From Brooklawnia sp032229645 (lineage in GTDB: Bacteria; Actinomycetota; Actinomycetes; Propionibacteriales; Propionibacteriaceae), in the NCBI GenBank assembly GCA_963722295.1, contig CAVRLB010000008.1, positions 62,001-126,000 on the forward strand: a stretch of DNA of 64,000 nucleotides, read 5' to 3'. The position numbers and the translations under genes were made by a program. The notes under the pieces were generated by a model. That model did not search any database, was not told where the DNA came from, and was given only the letters and a program-made list of their open reading frames with translations. Below are positions 32,374-41,729 of this stretch, piece after piece; positions within the stretch are counted from its first letter, which is position 1; each line of letters begins with the position of its first letter.

Positions 32374-33588
32374 TCAGCGAACCTGATCGTCTCCGACCTC
32401 GAAGGTGTTGCAGGAGCCCATCAGCGTCGTCCGGTAGCCCTCCATGAACCAGTTCTGGCGGGTCTGCCCGCGCCCGTGATTGCCGTCGTAGTTCGGATCG
32501 CCCGACAGCACATCGTCGCCGATCGAGTAGAAGAGGTCCGAGAGTTCTTGGCCACCGTTCTGATCGATCCCGACCGATTGACCGACCGACTCGATGAACT
32601 GGCCGGCCCAGCAGTCGGCCTGCACCTCGAGGCGTCGCGAGAGACTGTTGGCGGTGGCATCATCGGAGCGCTGCTCCCAGGCCGCCTCCGAAATCAAGAT
32701 GCCGGTGCGGCCCTGGATCGCGTGCGCGAACTCGTGGGCGATCACCGACTCCACGACGTAGTTCACGCCTTGCAGATCGGGCGGGACGATGGAGGGCAGG
32801 TCGGCTGCGTAGTAGACCTGCTGATCGGCGGAGCAATAGGCGGCGTTCTGCATCGGCATCGTCCCGCACTTCGTGTTGACCGTCGACGTGTAGATCGTCA
32901 CGCTCGGGCGCACCGGGATGTATCCGGCGTCTTCGAGCGCCGGGCCGAAGACTCGCATCAGGCATCCGGTCAGCTCGTTCAGGTGCGTTTGGAGTTCGCT
33001 CCTGGAGGCTTGTGCGAGATTGATCGGAGTGGCCTCGCAGCGCACCGGGACGGCGACGTTCACGTCATAGATCGGATTCTCGGTGAGCCATTGGGTGGCC
33101 TCGGTGTAGGTCTCCGGAATCGGGATCTCCGGTGGATTCTGGTCGACCTGGGGAACCTGATAGTTCTCGTTCTCGTACTCGCCCGGGGGGTTGACGACCG
33201 GATCGTCCGTGTTGCTGAACAGGCTGAAAGCACCCATCGCCACAATGAACCCGCCGATGACGAAGAGCACCAGCTTGAGGATGTTCGAGCCGCCCCGGCG
33301 CCTGGGAGGTTGTGCTCCGGGCACGCCCAGGTTAGAGCCATAGCCGGTGACCGGACGCTGCTGCTGCGGCGCCTGCCAGCCGGCATTGTTCGGTGACCAG
33401 GCGGGCCGCTGGGCGCCTGGTGGTGCCCACGGCTGCTGGCCCTGCGGCGGAGCCCAGCCGGATGGCTGCTGACCCCACTGACCAGCAGGGGTCCACTGCC
33501 GAGGTGGCGTGTTCGGTGCGCCCCACTGGCCGGAAGCGCCGTAGCCGGCGTTGGGCCGGTTGCCCTGGTTCTGCCCCCATTGACTCAC
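32374..33588 (-). CDS. Membrane-anchored neutral zinc metallopeptidase (YpfJ-like)
   Basis: 404 residues, GTG start. The first ~100 residues are a Gly/Pro/Gln/Trp-rich cytosolic tail, followed by a membrane segment (ILKLVLFVIGGFIVAMGAFSLF). The extracellular part ends with the putative neutral zinc metallopeptidase domain. VIAHEFAHAIQGRTG contains the HExxH motif, and LEVQADCWAGQF supplies the third ligand region typical of this family. Paralogous N-terminal tail composition is seen in the protease at 35589. Substrate unknown. Confidence 0.88.
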   Translation of the reverse strand: MSQWGQNQGNRPNAGYGASGQWGAPNTPPRQWTPAGQWGQQPSGWAPPQGQQPWAPPGAQRPAWSPNNAGWQAPQQQRPVTGYGSNLGVPGAQPPRRRGGSNILKLVLFVIGGFIVAMGAFSLFSNTDDPVVNPPGEYENENYQVPQVDQNPPEIPIPETYTEATQWLTENPIYDVNVAVPVRCEATPINLAQASRSELQTHLNELTGCLMRVFGPALEDAGYIPVRPSVTIYTSTVNTKCGTMPMQNAAYCSADQQVYYAADLPSIVPPDLQGVNYVVESVIAHEFAHAIQGRTGILISEAAWEQRSDDATANSLSRRLEVQADCWAGQFIESVGQSVGIDQNGGQELSDLFYSIGDDVLSGDPNYDGNHGRGQTRQNWFMEGYRTTLMGSCNTFEVGDDQVR

Positions 33589-33776
33589 GCGTTCAACCCT
33601 AGGCCATTTCAGGAGCAGTCAAGGCCTCAACGATTCTGGCCGGTCAGCGGGCACGGTTCCCGGTTCTGACGGTCAGAACGATGACGCTGGGCCCGCTGTG
33701 CGATAGCTTGGACGAGATATGCCCCGTCAGAAGCGTGGTCAATCGCCCAACTGACTTGTCCAGAAAGGGATGCCAG

Positions 33777-35513
33777 GTGAGCACTCGTCCGGGATCGAGC
33801 AGAACGAAGAGGTCGCGGCTGGCCGCCGTGATCGCAGGGATCACACTCGTCTTCGCAACATTGGGCCTGGCCGCGCCCGCCCGGGCAGACGATCTGGCCA
33901 CCAGCTATGTCGTCTCCGGAGAGGTGGCCGCCGACGGATCGCTGTCGATCACCGAGACGATCACCTTCGATGGGTCCGGACCCAGCAATCTCGAACAGCG
34001 ACTCGCGACCACGCGTCCGCAGTTGAACTACACCCAGCTCGAATACGCGATCAACGATGTGACGGTCACCGCGGGCGGCAAGGACCTGGCACCGTCGATC
34101 GGCACCGACGGCGACTACCTGGTCATCGCAGTGGACGCATCCAAGGCGGGCAGCGACCCGATCGTGATCAGCTATACCGTCGTGGGCGCCGCCGTGGCAC
34201 TACCGCAGGTGCCTCAGCAGGCCGACCTCACCGAGATCTCATGGCGAGTTCTACAGGGTCTGAGCGTGGGCGTCACCGATGTCAGCGGCGAGATTGCTCT
34301 GCCCGCCAGCACCCACACCTACGACATTGATTGCGAAGCAGGTCCGCCGGCAGCCCTCTCGACCTGCAACACCTATGCGTCCGGCACCTTCGACGCCCTC
34401 AATCCACAGTTCACCGATGGCCCGCGCGGCGTCGGAGAGGTCGTCGAGTTGACCTTCTCGGTGCCTGCCGCGGCTGTCTCGGCCAACCAGATGCTGAGCG
34501 AGCATTGGACGCTGGATCGCGCCTTCACCATCAACGGTCTGCCGTTGCTGGTTGCCGCTGCCGCGCTGGTACTCGGGGCCGCCGGGCTCTTCCTGCTGCA
34601 CCGCTCGAAGGGCACCGACGCCAATGGTGGGCACCCGACCCTTGTTGGTCGTTTCGATCCCGTTGCCGCCGGCGCAGAGCGATTTGAGCTGGTCGAGAAC
34701 GTGCGTCCCGGCGAGATCGGCACCCTGGTCGATGAACGCGTCGATCCGGTCGACATCACGGCGACCATCATCGATCTCGCTCAACGCGGCCATCTGACCA
34801 TCATCCAGCTGCCGCATGCCAACACCAATACCAACATCGACTGGACGTTCGAGCGTCACGAGAGCACCGACGAGTTGCAACGCTACGAGGAGATCGTCCT
34901 CGATGCCATCGCGCCGGCAGACGGCGAGGCGGTCACGGTCTCCTCGATCAGCACTGCTGTCAGCCAGACCGTCCAAGACGTGCAGGACGCGATCTATGAC
35001 GAGGTCGTCGCCGAGGGATGGTTCGCCGCTCGTCCGGACGCGGTGCGCAACACCTGGGGGCGCGTCGGTTGGATCGCGATAGGAGTCTGTCTCGTCGCGC
35101 TGGTGCTGCTCGCCGCGTTCAGCAGCTTCGGCATGCTCGGCCTGGTGCTCGTCGGTCTCGCGGTCGGGCTGTTGTGGGTGAGTCAGCAGATGCCGCGCCG
35201 CACGACCAAGGGCGCGTCGATTCTCGGCGGCCTGCAGGTCTTGGCGATGACCCTGGCTACGCAGCCGACCGACCGGATGCCCAAGGAGAACGCCTACGAG
35301 GAGATCTCCCGGGTGCTGCCATATGCCGTGGTGCTCGGTGGCTTGGACCGTTGGCTGGCGGCGCTGGCCGATGCGGACGATGACCCCGGCGTCCCCGATC
35401 CGGACGACCTGAGCTGGTACCACGCACCCGACAACTGGCAGCTCTCGGATCTTCCGTTCTCGATCGAGTCGTTCATCACCAGTCTGCAAGGCACTCTTTA
35501 CACCAGGCACTGA
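33777..35513 (+). CDS. DUF2207-domain predicted membrane protein
   Basis: 578 residues from the GTG at 33777, chosen because AAGGGA lies 9 bases upstream and the product then starts with a signal peptide (RLAAVIAGITLVFATLGLAAPARA). The extracellular half (about 30-270) is beta-rich. A membrane helix (LLVAAAALVLGAAGLFLLH) is followed by a cytosolic part with a winged-helix-like segment (DITATIIDLAQRGHLTIIQ) and two further helices (WIAIGVCLVALVLLAAF, MLGLVLVGLAVGLLWV). This is the DUF2207 layout. Function unknown. Confidence 0.85.
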   Translation: MSTRPGSSRTKRSRLAAVIAGITLVFATLGLAAPARADDLATSYVVSGEVAADGSLSITETITFDGSGPSNLEQRLATTRPQLNYTQLEYAINDVTVTAGGKDLAPSIGTDGDYLVIAVDASKAGSDPIVISYTVVGAAVALPQVPQQADLTEISWRVLQGLSVGVTDVSGEIALPASTHTYDIDCEAGPPAALSTCNTYASGTFDALNPQFTDGPRGVGEVVELTFSVPAAAVSANQMLSEHWTLDRAFTINGLPLLVAAAALVLGAAGLFLLHRSKGTDANGGHPTLVGRFDPVAAGAERFELVENVRPGEIGTLVDERVDPVDITATIIDLAQRGHLTIIQLPHANTNTNIDWTFERHESTDELQRYEEIVLDAIAPADGEAVTVSSISTAVSQTVQDVQDAIYDEVVAEGWFAARPDAVRNTWGRVGWIAIGVCLVALVLLAAFSSFGMLGLVLVGLAVGLLWVSQQMPRRTTKGASILGGLQVLAMTLATQPTDRMPKENAYEEISRVLPYAVVLGGLDRWLAALADADDDPGVPDPDDLSWYHAPDNWQLSDLPFSIESFITSLQGTLYTRH

Positions 35514-35588
35514 GAGGACCCGCCAGAGAATTACCGCTGCGTGTCGTTTCCTGGATCGGGCGCCTGATCGCGTTGTCGACCCGCGCCA

Positions 35589-36857
35589 TCAGTTGGTCGG
35601 GCTGGTGCCCAGGGTGACCATCGAGTCGCGAGGCTGACCCTGGTCGTCCTGCCAGGTGATGTCGACGATGTCTCCGGGATCGAACGATTCGACTGTCTTG
35701 AGGAATCCGCTGGCCGAAGTGATGGCCTGGCCGCCGAAACTGGTGATCGTCGAGCCTGCGGAGAGACCCACCTCGGCGGCCGGTGACCCGGGATCAACAG
35801 CGGTCAGCACGGCCACATTCCGTGTCCCGAAGCTGACACCCAGCCAGCCGGCCGGGCCCACCCGGGTCTGTTCGCTCTGGCGTCCGGCGGTGATGTCATC
35901 GGTAATCGCAGTGGCCGCCGCGATCGGGATGGAGTAGGTGACCATCTGATCGGAGACCGCGTCCTGACCGGCGCTGGTTACCCCGACCACCTCGGTGGCA
36001 TCGTTGAAGGTCGGCCCGCCCGAATACCCGGGGATGGCGCCCGCAGTCGACTGGATCATGCCAGAGGCGTCCTCGAAGCCGTAGCCACCGAAGGCCGATT
36101 CGAGGGTGACCACAGCGTTCAGATCGGTGACGCTGCCGCCGGTCGCCAGCAGCGCACCGCCGCCATCCCCGTTACCGACCGCAACCACCCGATCGCCGAT
36201 GCCTGCAGGACCCGGGGCGATCTGTGCCGTGGTCAGGCCATCGGCACCCTCTAGCTGCAGCAGCGCGACATCAGCCCAGACATTGCGTCCGAGCAGATCC
36301 GCCTGATAGCTGCGTCCATCGTCGGCAACCATCGCCATCACGTTGGTGGTGCCGGAGACCACGTGGTAGTTGGTCAGCACCAGACCCGATTCGCTGATGA
36401 CGATTCCGGTTCCGGCGGCGAACCCGCCGTCAAGTTCTCCGGTGATCAGCACGATTCCCGAACTCATCTTGGCGGTGACCGCCGTCGAATAGGTCGGGAT
36501 CGGTTGGGTATCGCTTCGCGGGATCTGTGGACGACCGGCCGTGGGCAGCGAACGCATCGGCGTCCCGTTGGGCACGAACAGCAAGACGAACACAGCCACG
36601 GCGACCAGCAGCACCGTGGCCACCGCCCAGATGCCCGTGCGCCGCCTCTTGCGCGGCTGTTGAGACGTCACACCGGCCGGCTGCCATTGGACCGGGCCAT
36701 TCCAGGTGGACGGCGAATCCGGGCTCCACGGTTGTGCGCCCGGGGGAGCCCAGGGCTGCCCGCTGGGCGGACCCCAGACCGTTCCTGCCGCATAGCCGGG
36801 CTGGGGCGTCGCAGAGGAGTCCGGTCGTCCACCGGGATATGGCTGCGACATCGTCAC
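35589..36857 (-). CDS. Membrane-anchored trypsin-like serine protease with PDZ domain (HtrA-like)
   Basis: 422 residues. A Pro/Gly/Trp-rich N-terminal tail (1-72) precedes one membrane helix (IWAVATVLLVAVAVFVLLF). The extracytoplasmic protease has His in LTNYHVVSG, Asp in WADVALLQLEG and the Ser nucleophile in IPGYSGGPTF. A PDZ domain occupies about 335-415 (GWLGVSFGTRNVAVLTAV, GLSAGSTITSFGG). Such proteins degrade or sense misfolded exported proteins. The lead residue before the nucleophile is GYSGG rather than GNSGG, a tolerated variation. Confidence 0.9.
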   Translation of the reverse strand: MTMSQPYPGGRPDSSATPQPGYAAGTVWGPPSGQPWAPPGAQPWSPDSPSTWNGPVQWQPAGVTSQQPRKRRRTGIWAVATVLLVAVAVFVLLFVPNGTPMRSLPTAGRPQIPRSDTQPIPTYSTAVTAKMSSGIVLITGELDGGFAAGTGIVISESGLVLTNYHVVSGTTNVMAMVADDGRSYQADLLGRNVWADVALLQLEGADGLTTAQIAPGPAGIGDRVVAVGNGDGGGALLATGGSVTDLNAVVTLESAFGGYGFEDASGMIQSTAGAIPGYSGGPTFNDATEVVGVTSAGQDAVSDQMVTYSIPIAAATAITDDITAGRQSEQTRVGPAGWLGVSFGTRNVAVLTAVDPGSPAAEVGLSAGSTITSFGGQAITSASGFLKTVESFDPGDIVDITWQDDQGQPRDSMVTLGTSPTN

Positions 36858-36941
36858 CCCTTCTCTGCGTCTGCGCCAAGTTTAGGGCTGCTAGGCCAAA
36901 TCGGCTCCCCGTCGTGGGGCGGCCGATCCAGAGCACGGCAG

Positions 36942-36971
36942 TGGCCGGTCATCCCGAAGGACGACCGGCCA
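36942..36971 (-). terminator. Terminator after the PPi-PEPCK gene
   Basis: TGGCCGGTC pairs with GACCGGCCA across a 12-base loop, 26 bases past the stop. Confidence 0.7.
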
Positions 36972-36996
36972 CCGCGTGCATTCGGATCGGAGCGGA

Positions 36997-39900
36997 TCAG
37001 CCGAGATTCACCTGGCGACCGATGGTGCCGACCAACGATTCGCGGTAGGCCGGCTCGCCCAGCTCCGTGAGGTCGGCCTCCGCCTCGGCGATCCGGGCCT
37101 GCAGGTCGAGACGGAGGCCGACCTGCTCGTTCTCCGGTGCAGCGGAGAACTTGCGGAGCCTGTCGAGGCCGAGCCGCTGATGGGCCACGTCCGCAGCCTG
37201 CTTGGCATCCAGTCGTGCCGCGTACCAATCGCTGGCGAGCACCGATTCACGGGTGAATTGCTCGCGGAACTCGGGGCTGTCCAGCGTCCAGCCTTCGGCG
37301 GTCGTGCCGGTGGCCATGATCTCCAGCAGACCCCGCAGCGGCGGTACCGCCAACTCGACACCACCATCGTCGAAGTACGCCTGGGCGACCCGCTGGTGAG
37401 TGGTGACGATGACATCCATCGACTCGGCGAAGGTCGCCAGATCCTGGTCTTCGGGACGAAGCATCTCTTCGGTGAAGACCACATCCGGGTGCAAGAAGAT
37501 GCGTCCGAAATAGGTGGTCGCGAAGCGCTCGTTCATGCGGTAACCGAGCCGCGATGCCAGCACCGGGTGCCCCTCGAACTCGAAATCCTCGAGCCGCTCA
37601 AGGTAGCCGTCGGCGATCAGACTGGACGCACGGCGCTCGTCCGGCCACATCCGGCTGAACAGCTCCGGCACCAGCATCGAGATATCGTGGTCGACCTTGA
37701 TCTTCGGACCGATATAGCCGGCAGAGCTCAGCCAGCCGTCATCGTCGGTCAGCGCATAGGCCAGGAAGCTGTTGTTCAGGTCGATGATCGGAGGCAACGC
37801 ATTGAACGGGCCCTTGGTGAGCGCACCCTCGGATCCTGCACCTGTGGTCGACGGAGATTTGCCGGTCATGGAGGAGATGAACTCCATGAACAGCTCGGGC
37901 AACTCCATATAGTGCAGCGGGTTGTAGACGCTCAGCGGCGGCACACCCGGCTCCTTCGGGTTGTTGCGCCGGCCGGCGGCCACCAAGTCGACCGAAAGCG
38001 GGGCGAAGGCCGAGGTCGGCAGCTTGCGCACCAGTTTCGACGCCAGATCGGCGGCCGCGGTCGCCTCCGGGTTCGAGACATCGGGACGAGTCTGCAGGTA
38101 ACGCGGATTCTTGGAGCGCTTGCCGTTCACGATGCGTGACTGATCGGAGGCGATCCAGAATCTGGGCGATTCGTCCTGCGGCATCTTGGCGATCCCGCGG
38201 ATCAGGTCCTGCATTGGCTTGGTGTACTCGCTGAAGGCCTGAGCATTGGTCATCAGCTCGCGGGCGTCGTCGTGGGTCAGCGGCTCGAAATTCGAGATGA
38301 AGGTGCCCTCCCTCGCGAAGTCACGCTCAGCCTGCTTGTCGTAACCACGGTGTACCGCATCGTCGGGACGCTGGAAGAGCAACTGCTCGCAGTTCATGAC
38401 GAACTTGCGGGACAGCCCTTCCTGGTTACCGAACCCGGCCGGTGCCTTCTCGAAGGGCGAGCAGACGGTGGACGCGGTGATATCGTCCTCGGTCTGCACC
38501 TTGACGGCAGGGCTGAAGTCGGGACGCAGGCTGAACAGTCGCCACGATCCATCGGGCTGGAAGCCGACGCGCAGCTGGTTGACGATGACCTTCTCGCCAT
38601 CCAGGCGCACCATATTGCCCTCGCGGCCGTTCATGATGCCGACGCTGAAGTGGCTACGCCAATCGCTGCCCCATTCGGGCTTGAAGTAGCGCTTGACGGT
38701 GAACAGCAGTTCCTTGATGTGCGCCGGAAGCGACCGCAGGAAGTCGTTGTACTCGGCGGTGTATTCGCTGCGCGGGGTGAGCAACTTGATGACCGAGCCG
38801 AGCGAACGCTCGTCCGAGAGGATCTCGCGATGATCCTTGCCGTTGCGCTCGGGGTCGAGGAAACGATCGGAGAAGTCCGCGTCCAAAAGCTTCTGGACCT
38901 CTTCGATGTCATGGTCGAACTCAGCGGTGTAGGCATTGCCGAAGACGAACGCGTCGGCCAGAGACTTGCTGATCTCGGACTTGCCGCCGCCCGACACGGT
39001 TGCCGGCTTATGGCAATCGGTCGAGATCGGGGAGATGCCGATCAGGTGCCACTGCGTCTCGTCCATCTCACGGTGCTTGGCGTACACCCGGTAGCCATTG
39101 GGGGTGATGTAGATCTTGCCGGTGAGCAGCTTGATCGTCTGCTGGCTACCGGACGCATCACGCCAGCTGATGGTCTGGTTGCGCATCGAGTAGTCGGCTC
39201 CGCCGGGCACCAACACGATGTGCGGCTGTGTCAGATCGATCGCGTGGCCCTCGGGCTGCAGCTCGAAACGTTGCGGATCACGGGCCAGCACATCGGCGAG
39301 CGCAAAGTCGTCCGGGGTGTAGTCGTCGTGGAATTCCGGGCCCAGGTTGTAGGCCGGGTAGACGCGCGCGCCGCCCGAATGCTCCTCCTCGGCGCAACCC
39401 AGCAGGTTGGCGGCGTACGAAAGCTGGGTCTTGACCTCTTTCTTGCAATAGCCGAAGTAGTTGTCGGCGATCACGGTGACCATCACGCCGCGCTCATCGC
39501 GGGCGCAGGCCTTGAACGCCTGACCTCCGTTGTAGCGCTCGTCCTCGTCCTTCCAACACTGGCCGTCGCGACGCTCGCGCTCGCTGGCGTCGTCCCAATG
39601 CGGCATGCCGAGGCTCTTCTTGGTGACCCTGGTCAGGTGCGGGGCCAAGATGATGCAGCCGGTATGGCCCGACCAGGTGGCCGGATCCAGGGCCGCATCG
39701 TTTTGCGGCAGCTGCGGGTCGCCGGCGTTGCCGAAGATGCCCTCGACGAAGTCGAGATTGCAGACCAGGCCGCCAGGGACGATGAAGCGGGTCTCCATGG
39801 TCTTCGCGCCACCGCGTCCGGGCACCGCCGGGACGACGAGCGGACGCATCAACAAGGAGACGAAACAGGCCGCCGCGGTGGCCTGCTCGGAGGTATAAGG

Positions 39901-40398
39901 CAGGATCATGTCCTCGTGCGGAGGTTGCATGGCGAGGGTCAGAAGGTTGGCGAAGACATCCTTGCGGACGGCGATCTTGTCGTCCGGGATGGGCAGGCCG
40001 CCTTGCGCGATGTGGAAGACACCGGCGGTGGTGCGGCGGTCGTTGGCGGGGTTGTGCAGCACACCGTTGCTCAACCGGTAGCTCGACAGCAGCGGCGAGT
40101 GGAACTCGTCGCCGTCTGCAGGCAGGCTGAGACCGCGGGCCAGGCCGGCCTGGTCGAGAATCAGGGTCTGCTTGGGCAACTGCGGCTTGACGTCGACATC
40201 AGCGAGGTAGTCATCCAGGAAATCCTGGATCCGCTGATCGACCGGGCAAAGACGGTCGGCCAGCCTGCGGGAGAGTTCCCTCTGGCGGGCCAGCAACGGT
40301 TCGACGAGTTCGATTCCCCCATCTTCAGCTTCTGCGCGGGGCAGCTCCAGCAGAGCCAGCCGCAGGTTGATGGCGGCATTCAGGTTATCGGCAGACAT
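36997..40398 (-). CDS. Probable pyrophosphate-dependent phosphoenolpyruvate carboxykinase (PEP carboxytransphosphorylase)
   Basis: 1,133 residues from the ATG preceded by GGGAGG. The reaction would be PEP + CO2 + Pi to oxaloacetate + PPi, supplying oxaloacetate to the propionate cycle. The identity rests on recall: genes for this activity in Propionibacterium freudenreichii and Entamoeba encode ~1,100-1,200-residue proteins with little likeness to ATP or GTP PEPCK. Visible conserved-looking blocks are GRGGAKTMETRFIVPGG (about 194-210), CNLDFVEGIFGNAGDP, HTGCIILAPHLTRVTKKSLG, ERYNGGQAFKACARDERG, IADNYFGYCKKEVKTQLSYA and RVYPAYNLGPEFHDDY. No P-loop of the ATP type was seen. The transcarboxylase operon in the same window fits the pathway. 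The alternative is an uncharacterised giant hypothetical protein. Confidence 0.72.
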   Translation of the reverse strand: MSADNLNAAINLRLALLELPRAEAEDGGIELVEPLLARQRELSRRLADRLCPVDQRIQDFLDDYLADVDVKPQLPKQTLILDQAGLARGLSLPADGDEFHSPLLSSYRLSNGVLHNPANDRRTTAGVFHIAQGGLPIPDDKIAVRKDVFANLLTLAMQPPHEDMILPYTSEQATAAACFVSLLMRPLVVPAVPGRGGAKTMETRFIVPGGLVCNLDFVEGIFGNAGDPQLPQNDAALDPATWSGHTGCIILAPHLTRVTKKSLGMPHWDDASERERRDGQCWKDEDERYNGGQAFKACARDERGVMVTVIADNYFGYCKKEVKTQLSYAANLLGCAEEEHSGGARVYPAYNLGPEFHDDYTPDDFALADVLARDPQRFELQPEGHAIDLTQPHIVLVPGGADYSMRNQTISWRDASGSQQTIKLLTGKIYITPNGYRVYAKHREMDETQWHLIGISPISTDCHKPATVSGGGKSEISKSLADAFVFGNAYTAEFDHDIEEVQKLLDADFSDRFLDPERNGKDHREILSDERSLGSVIKLLTPRSEYTAEYNDFLRSLPAHIKELLFTVKRYFKPEWGSDWRSHFSVGIMNGREGNMVRLDGEKVIVNQLRVGFQPDGSWRLFSLRPDFSPAVKVQTEDDITASTVCSPFEKAPAGFGNQEGLSRKFVMNCEQLLFQRPDDAVHRGYDKQAERDFAREGTFISNFEPLTHDDARELMTNAQAFSEYTKPMQDLIRGIAKMPQDESPRFWIASDQSRIVNGKRSKNPRYLQTRPDVSNPEATAAADLASKLVRKLPTSAFAPLSVDLVAAGRRNNPKEPGVPPLSVYNPLHYMELPELFMEFISSMTGKSPSTTGAGSEGALTKGPFNALPPIIDLNNSFLAYALTDDDGWLSSAGYIGPKIKVDHDISMLVPELFSRMWPDERRASSLIADGYLERLEDFEFEGHPVLASRLGYRMNERFATTYFGRIFLHPDVVFTEEMLRPEDQDLATFAESMDVIVTTHQRVAQAYFDDGGVELAVPPLRGLLEIMATGTTAEGWTLDSPEFREQFTRESVLASDWYAARLDAKQAADVAHQRLGLDRLRKFSAAPENEQVGLRLDLQARIAEAEADLTELGEPAYRESLVGTIGRQVNLG

Positions 40399-40525
40399 AT
40401 AGCCATCCTCCCAGATTGACTCCATAGTGGGAATGCCCGGGCAACATCCAGCCAATACGTGCCGATTGTTGCCGGCCGGTTGCCAACGCCGCACCCGCAA
40501 GCCGGGCGGTGAACCGCCCAGCCGT

Positions 40526-41179
40526 TCAAACCGACAGCGAAATCGACCGTATCCGGGCAAGCGCTTCGGCGGTCCCGCTCAGCTGAACCTGGGCAGCGGC
40601 TTCCCGGCCGAACAACCAGAGCAAGAGCTCGCCGGGTTCGCCGGTGACGGTCACCGGGGTACGTCCGGTGGCCACCACCGCCTGCTCGTCGGTGGCCTTG
40701 CCGTCGCGGACGCGCTGCAAGATGATCCCCATCTTCGCCTTGTGGAGGCGTAGGCGGGCGGCCCCGATGGCGGCATCCCATAAGGTCTCGTCGGTCTGAG
40801 GTGGCAGCACGCGCGGTCCGACCGGGTATGGCCCGCCGCGCCGCAGGTCTTCGTGGTGGACGAAGAACTCGGCGGTGTTCGCCTTCGTGTCCACCACCGA
40901 TATCCGGAAAGGGCTCAGTCCGGTCGGCCCCTTGGCCACCAGGCCGACCAGCTCGTCGAAGCTCATCTGGGTCATCAGCTTGTCCATGTGTTTCTCGGTG
41001 GTTCCCAAGAAGGGAAGGAACATCCCGATCGCGCCGAGGGGATCGGACTCTCGCATCCGAAGGTGCGCCGCCAGGTGATGGGCCGTCCAGCCCTCGCACA
41101 AGGTGGGGGCGTCGGGGCCCACGGTCGTCATCAACTCACATAGTTCCCGGCGCTCCGACCGGGCCAGCGATTCAGCCAT
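40526..41179 (-). CDS. TIGR03085-type DinB/maleylpyruvate-isomerase-like metal-binding protein
   Basis: 217 residues from the ATG at 41179 (another lies at 41197). The pattern RSERRELCELMTTVGPDAPTLCEGW then TAHHLAAHLRMRE with FFVHHEDLRRG is typical of the actinobacterial family, a four-helix bundle with His metal ligands, distantly related to mycothiol-dependent enzymes. The function is unknown; some relatives use mycothiol. It precedes the PPi-PEPCK gene on the same strand with a 127-base gap. Confidence 0.75.
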   Translation of the reverse strand: MAESLARSERRELCELMTTVGPDAPTLCEGWTAHHLAAHLRMRESDPLGAIGMFLPFLGTTEKHMDKLMTQMSFDELVGLVAKGPTGLSPFRISVVDTKANTAEFFVHHEDLRRGGPYPVGPRVLPPQTDETLWDAAIGAARLRLHKAKMGIILQRVRDGKATDEQAVVATGRTPVTVTGEPGELLLWLFGREAAAQVQLSGTAEALARIRSISLSV

Positions 41180-41333
41180 GTGTCCAGGATCGACCACCGA
41201 TCAAGCCTTCGCTGGCAGTAGGCGTCTTTGGAGCGGAGCAGTCACTCTTTCGAGCGGAGGATTCGTGCAGCAGACAAGGCACACTTCGGGGCCTACGCTT
41301 GAGCTGTCCTCGTTGACCTACGTTGGAGGCCGC

Positions 41334-41717
41334 ATGAACCTGGAGAAAGTCATTTTCGGCTTCTTCATCACCCTCGCTGCAACACTGAATTTTGGCTTCT
41401 TCGTCGGCGATATCGGTAACCCGGTGGTGCACAATGGCGTCGAACTGGCCGCAGCGTTCGTGGCGAGTCTGGTGGCCACGGTCCTGAAGTTCGGAGATCG
41501 CACTCAGCTCGGCGCGATTCATCTCGCTACCAGCTTGGTCGCCGACTTGCAGCTGATGGCCGCTGCCACCGTATGGATCTGGGCTGCGCACATCTCGGCA
41601 AGCGGTATGTCATCCGCGCACATGTCGGTGGTCGTCTCGCTCTCGGCAGGAGCCTTGCTGGCCAACCTCGTCTCGGTGGTGCTGATGGTCAGCGAGATCA
41701 TCCAGGTGCGACGCTGA
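41334..41717 (+). CDS. Small four-helix membrane protein next to K+ channel
   Basis: 127 residues, with TTGGAGGC before the ATG. Hydrophobic segments at about 5-27, 32-52, 67-85 and 97-120 suggest four membrane helices (FFITLAATLNFGFFVGD, VELAAAFVASLVATVL). It ends 12 bases before the channel gene and is probably co-transcribed with it. No characterised family was recognised. The link to potassium transport is inference from position. Confidence 0.7.
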   Translation: MNLEKVIFGFFITLAATLNFGFFVGDIGNPVVHNGVELAAAFVASLVATVLKFGDRTQLGAIHLATSLVADLQLMAAATVWIWAAHISASGMSSAHMSVVVSLSAGALLANLVSVVLMVSEIIQVRR

Positions 41718-41729
41718 ACGCGAGTTGAG

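Noticed and set aside
38272..40419. 715-codon open frame on the plus strand opposite the PPi-PEPCK gene
   Set aside because: It is the antisense of a strongly supported gene, has no family features and shows the His/Arg/Gly-rich composition of a shadow frame.
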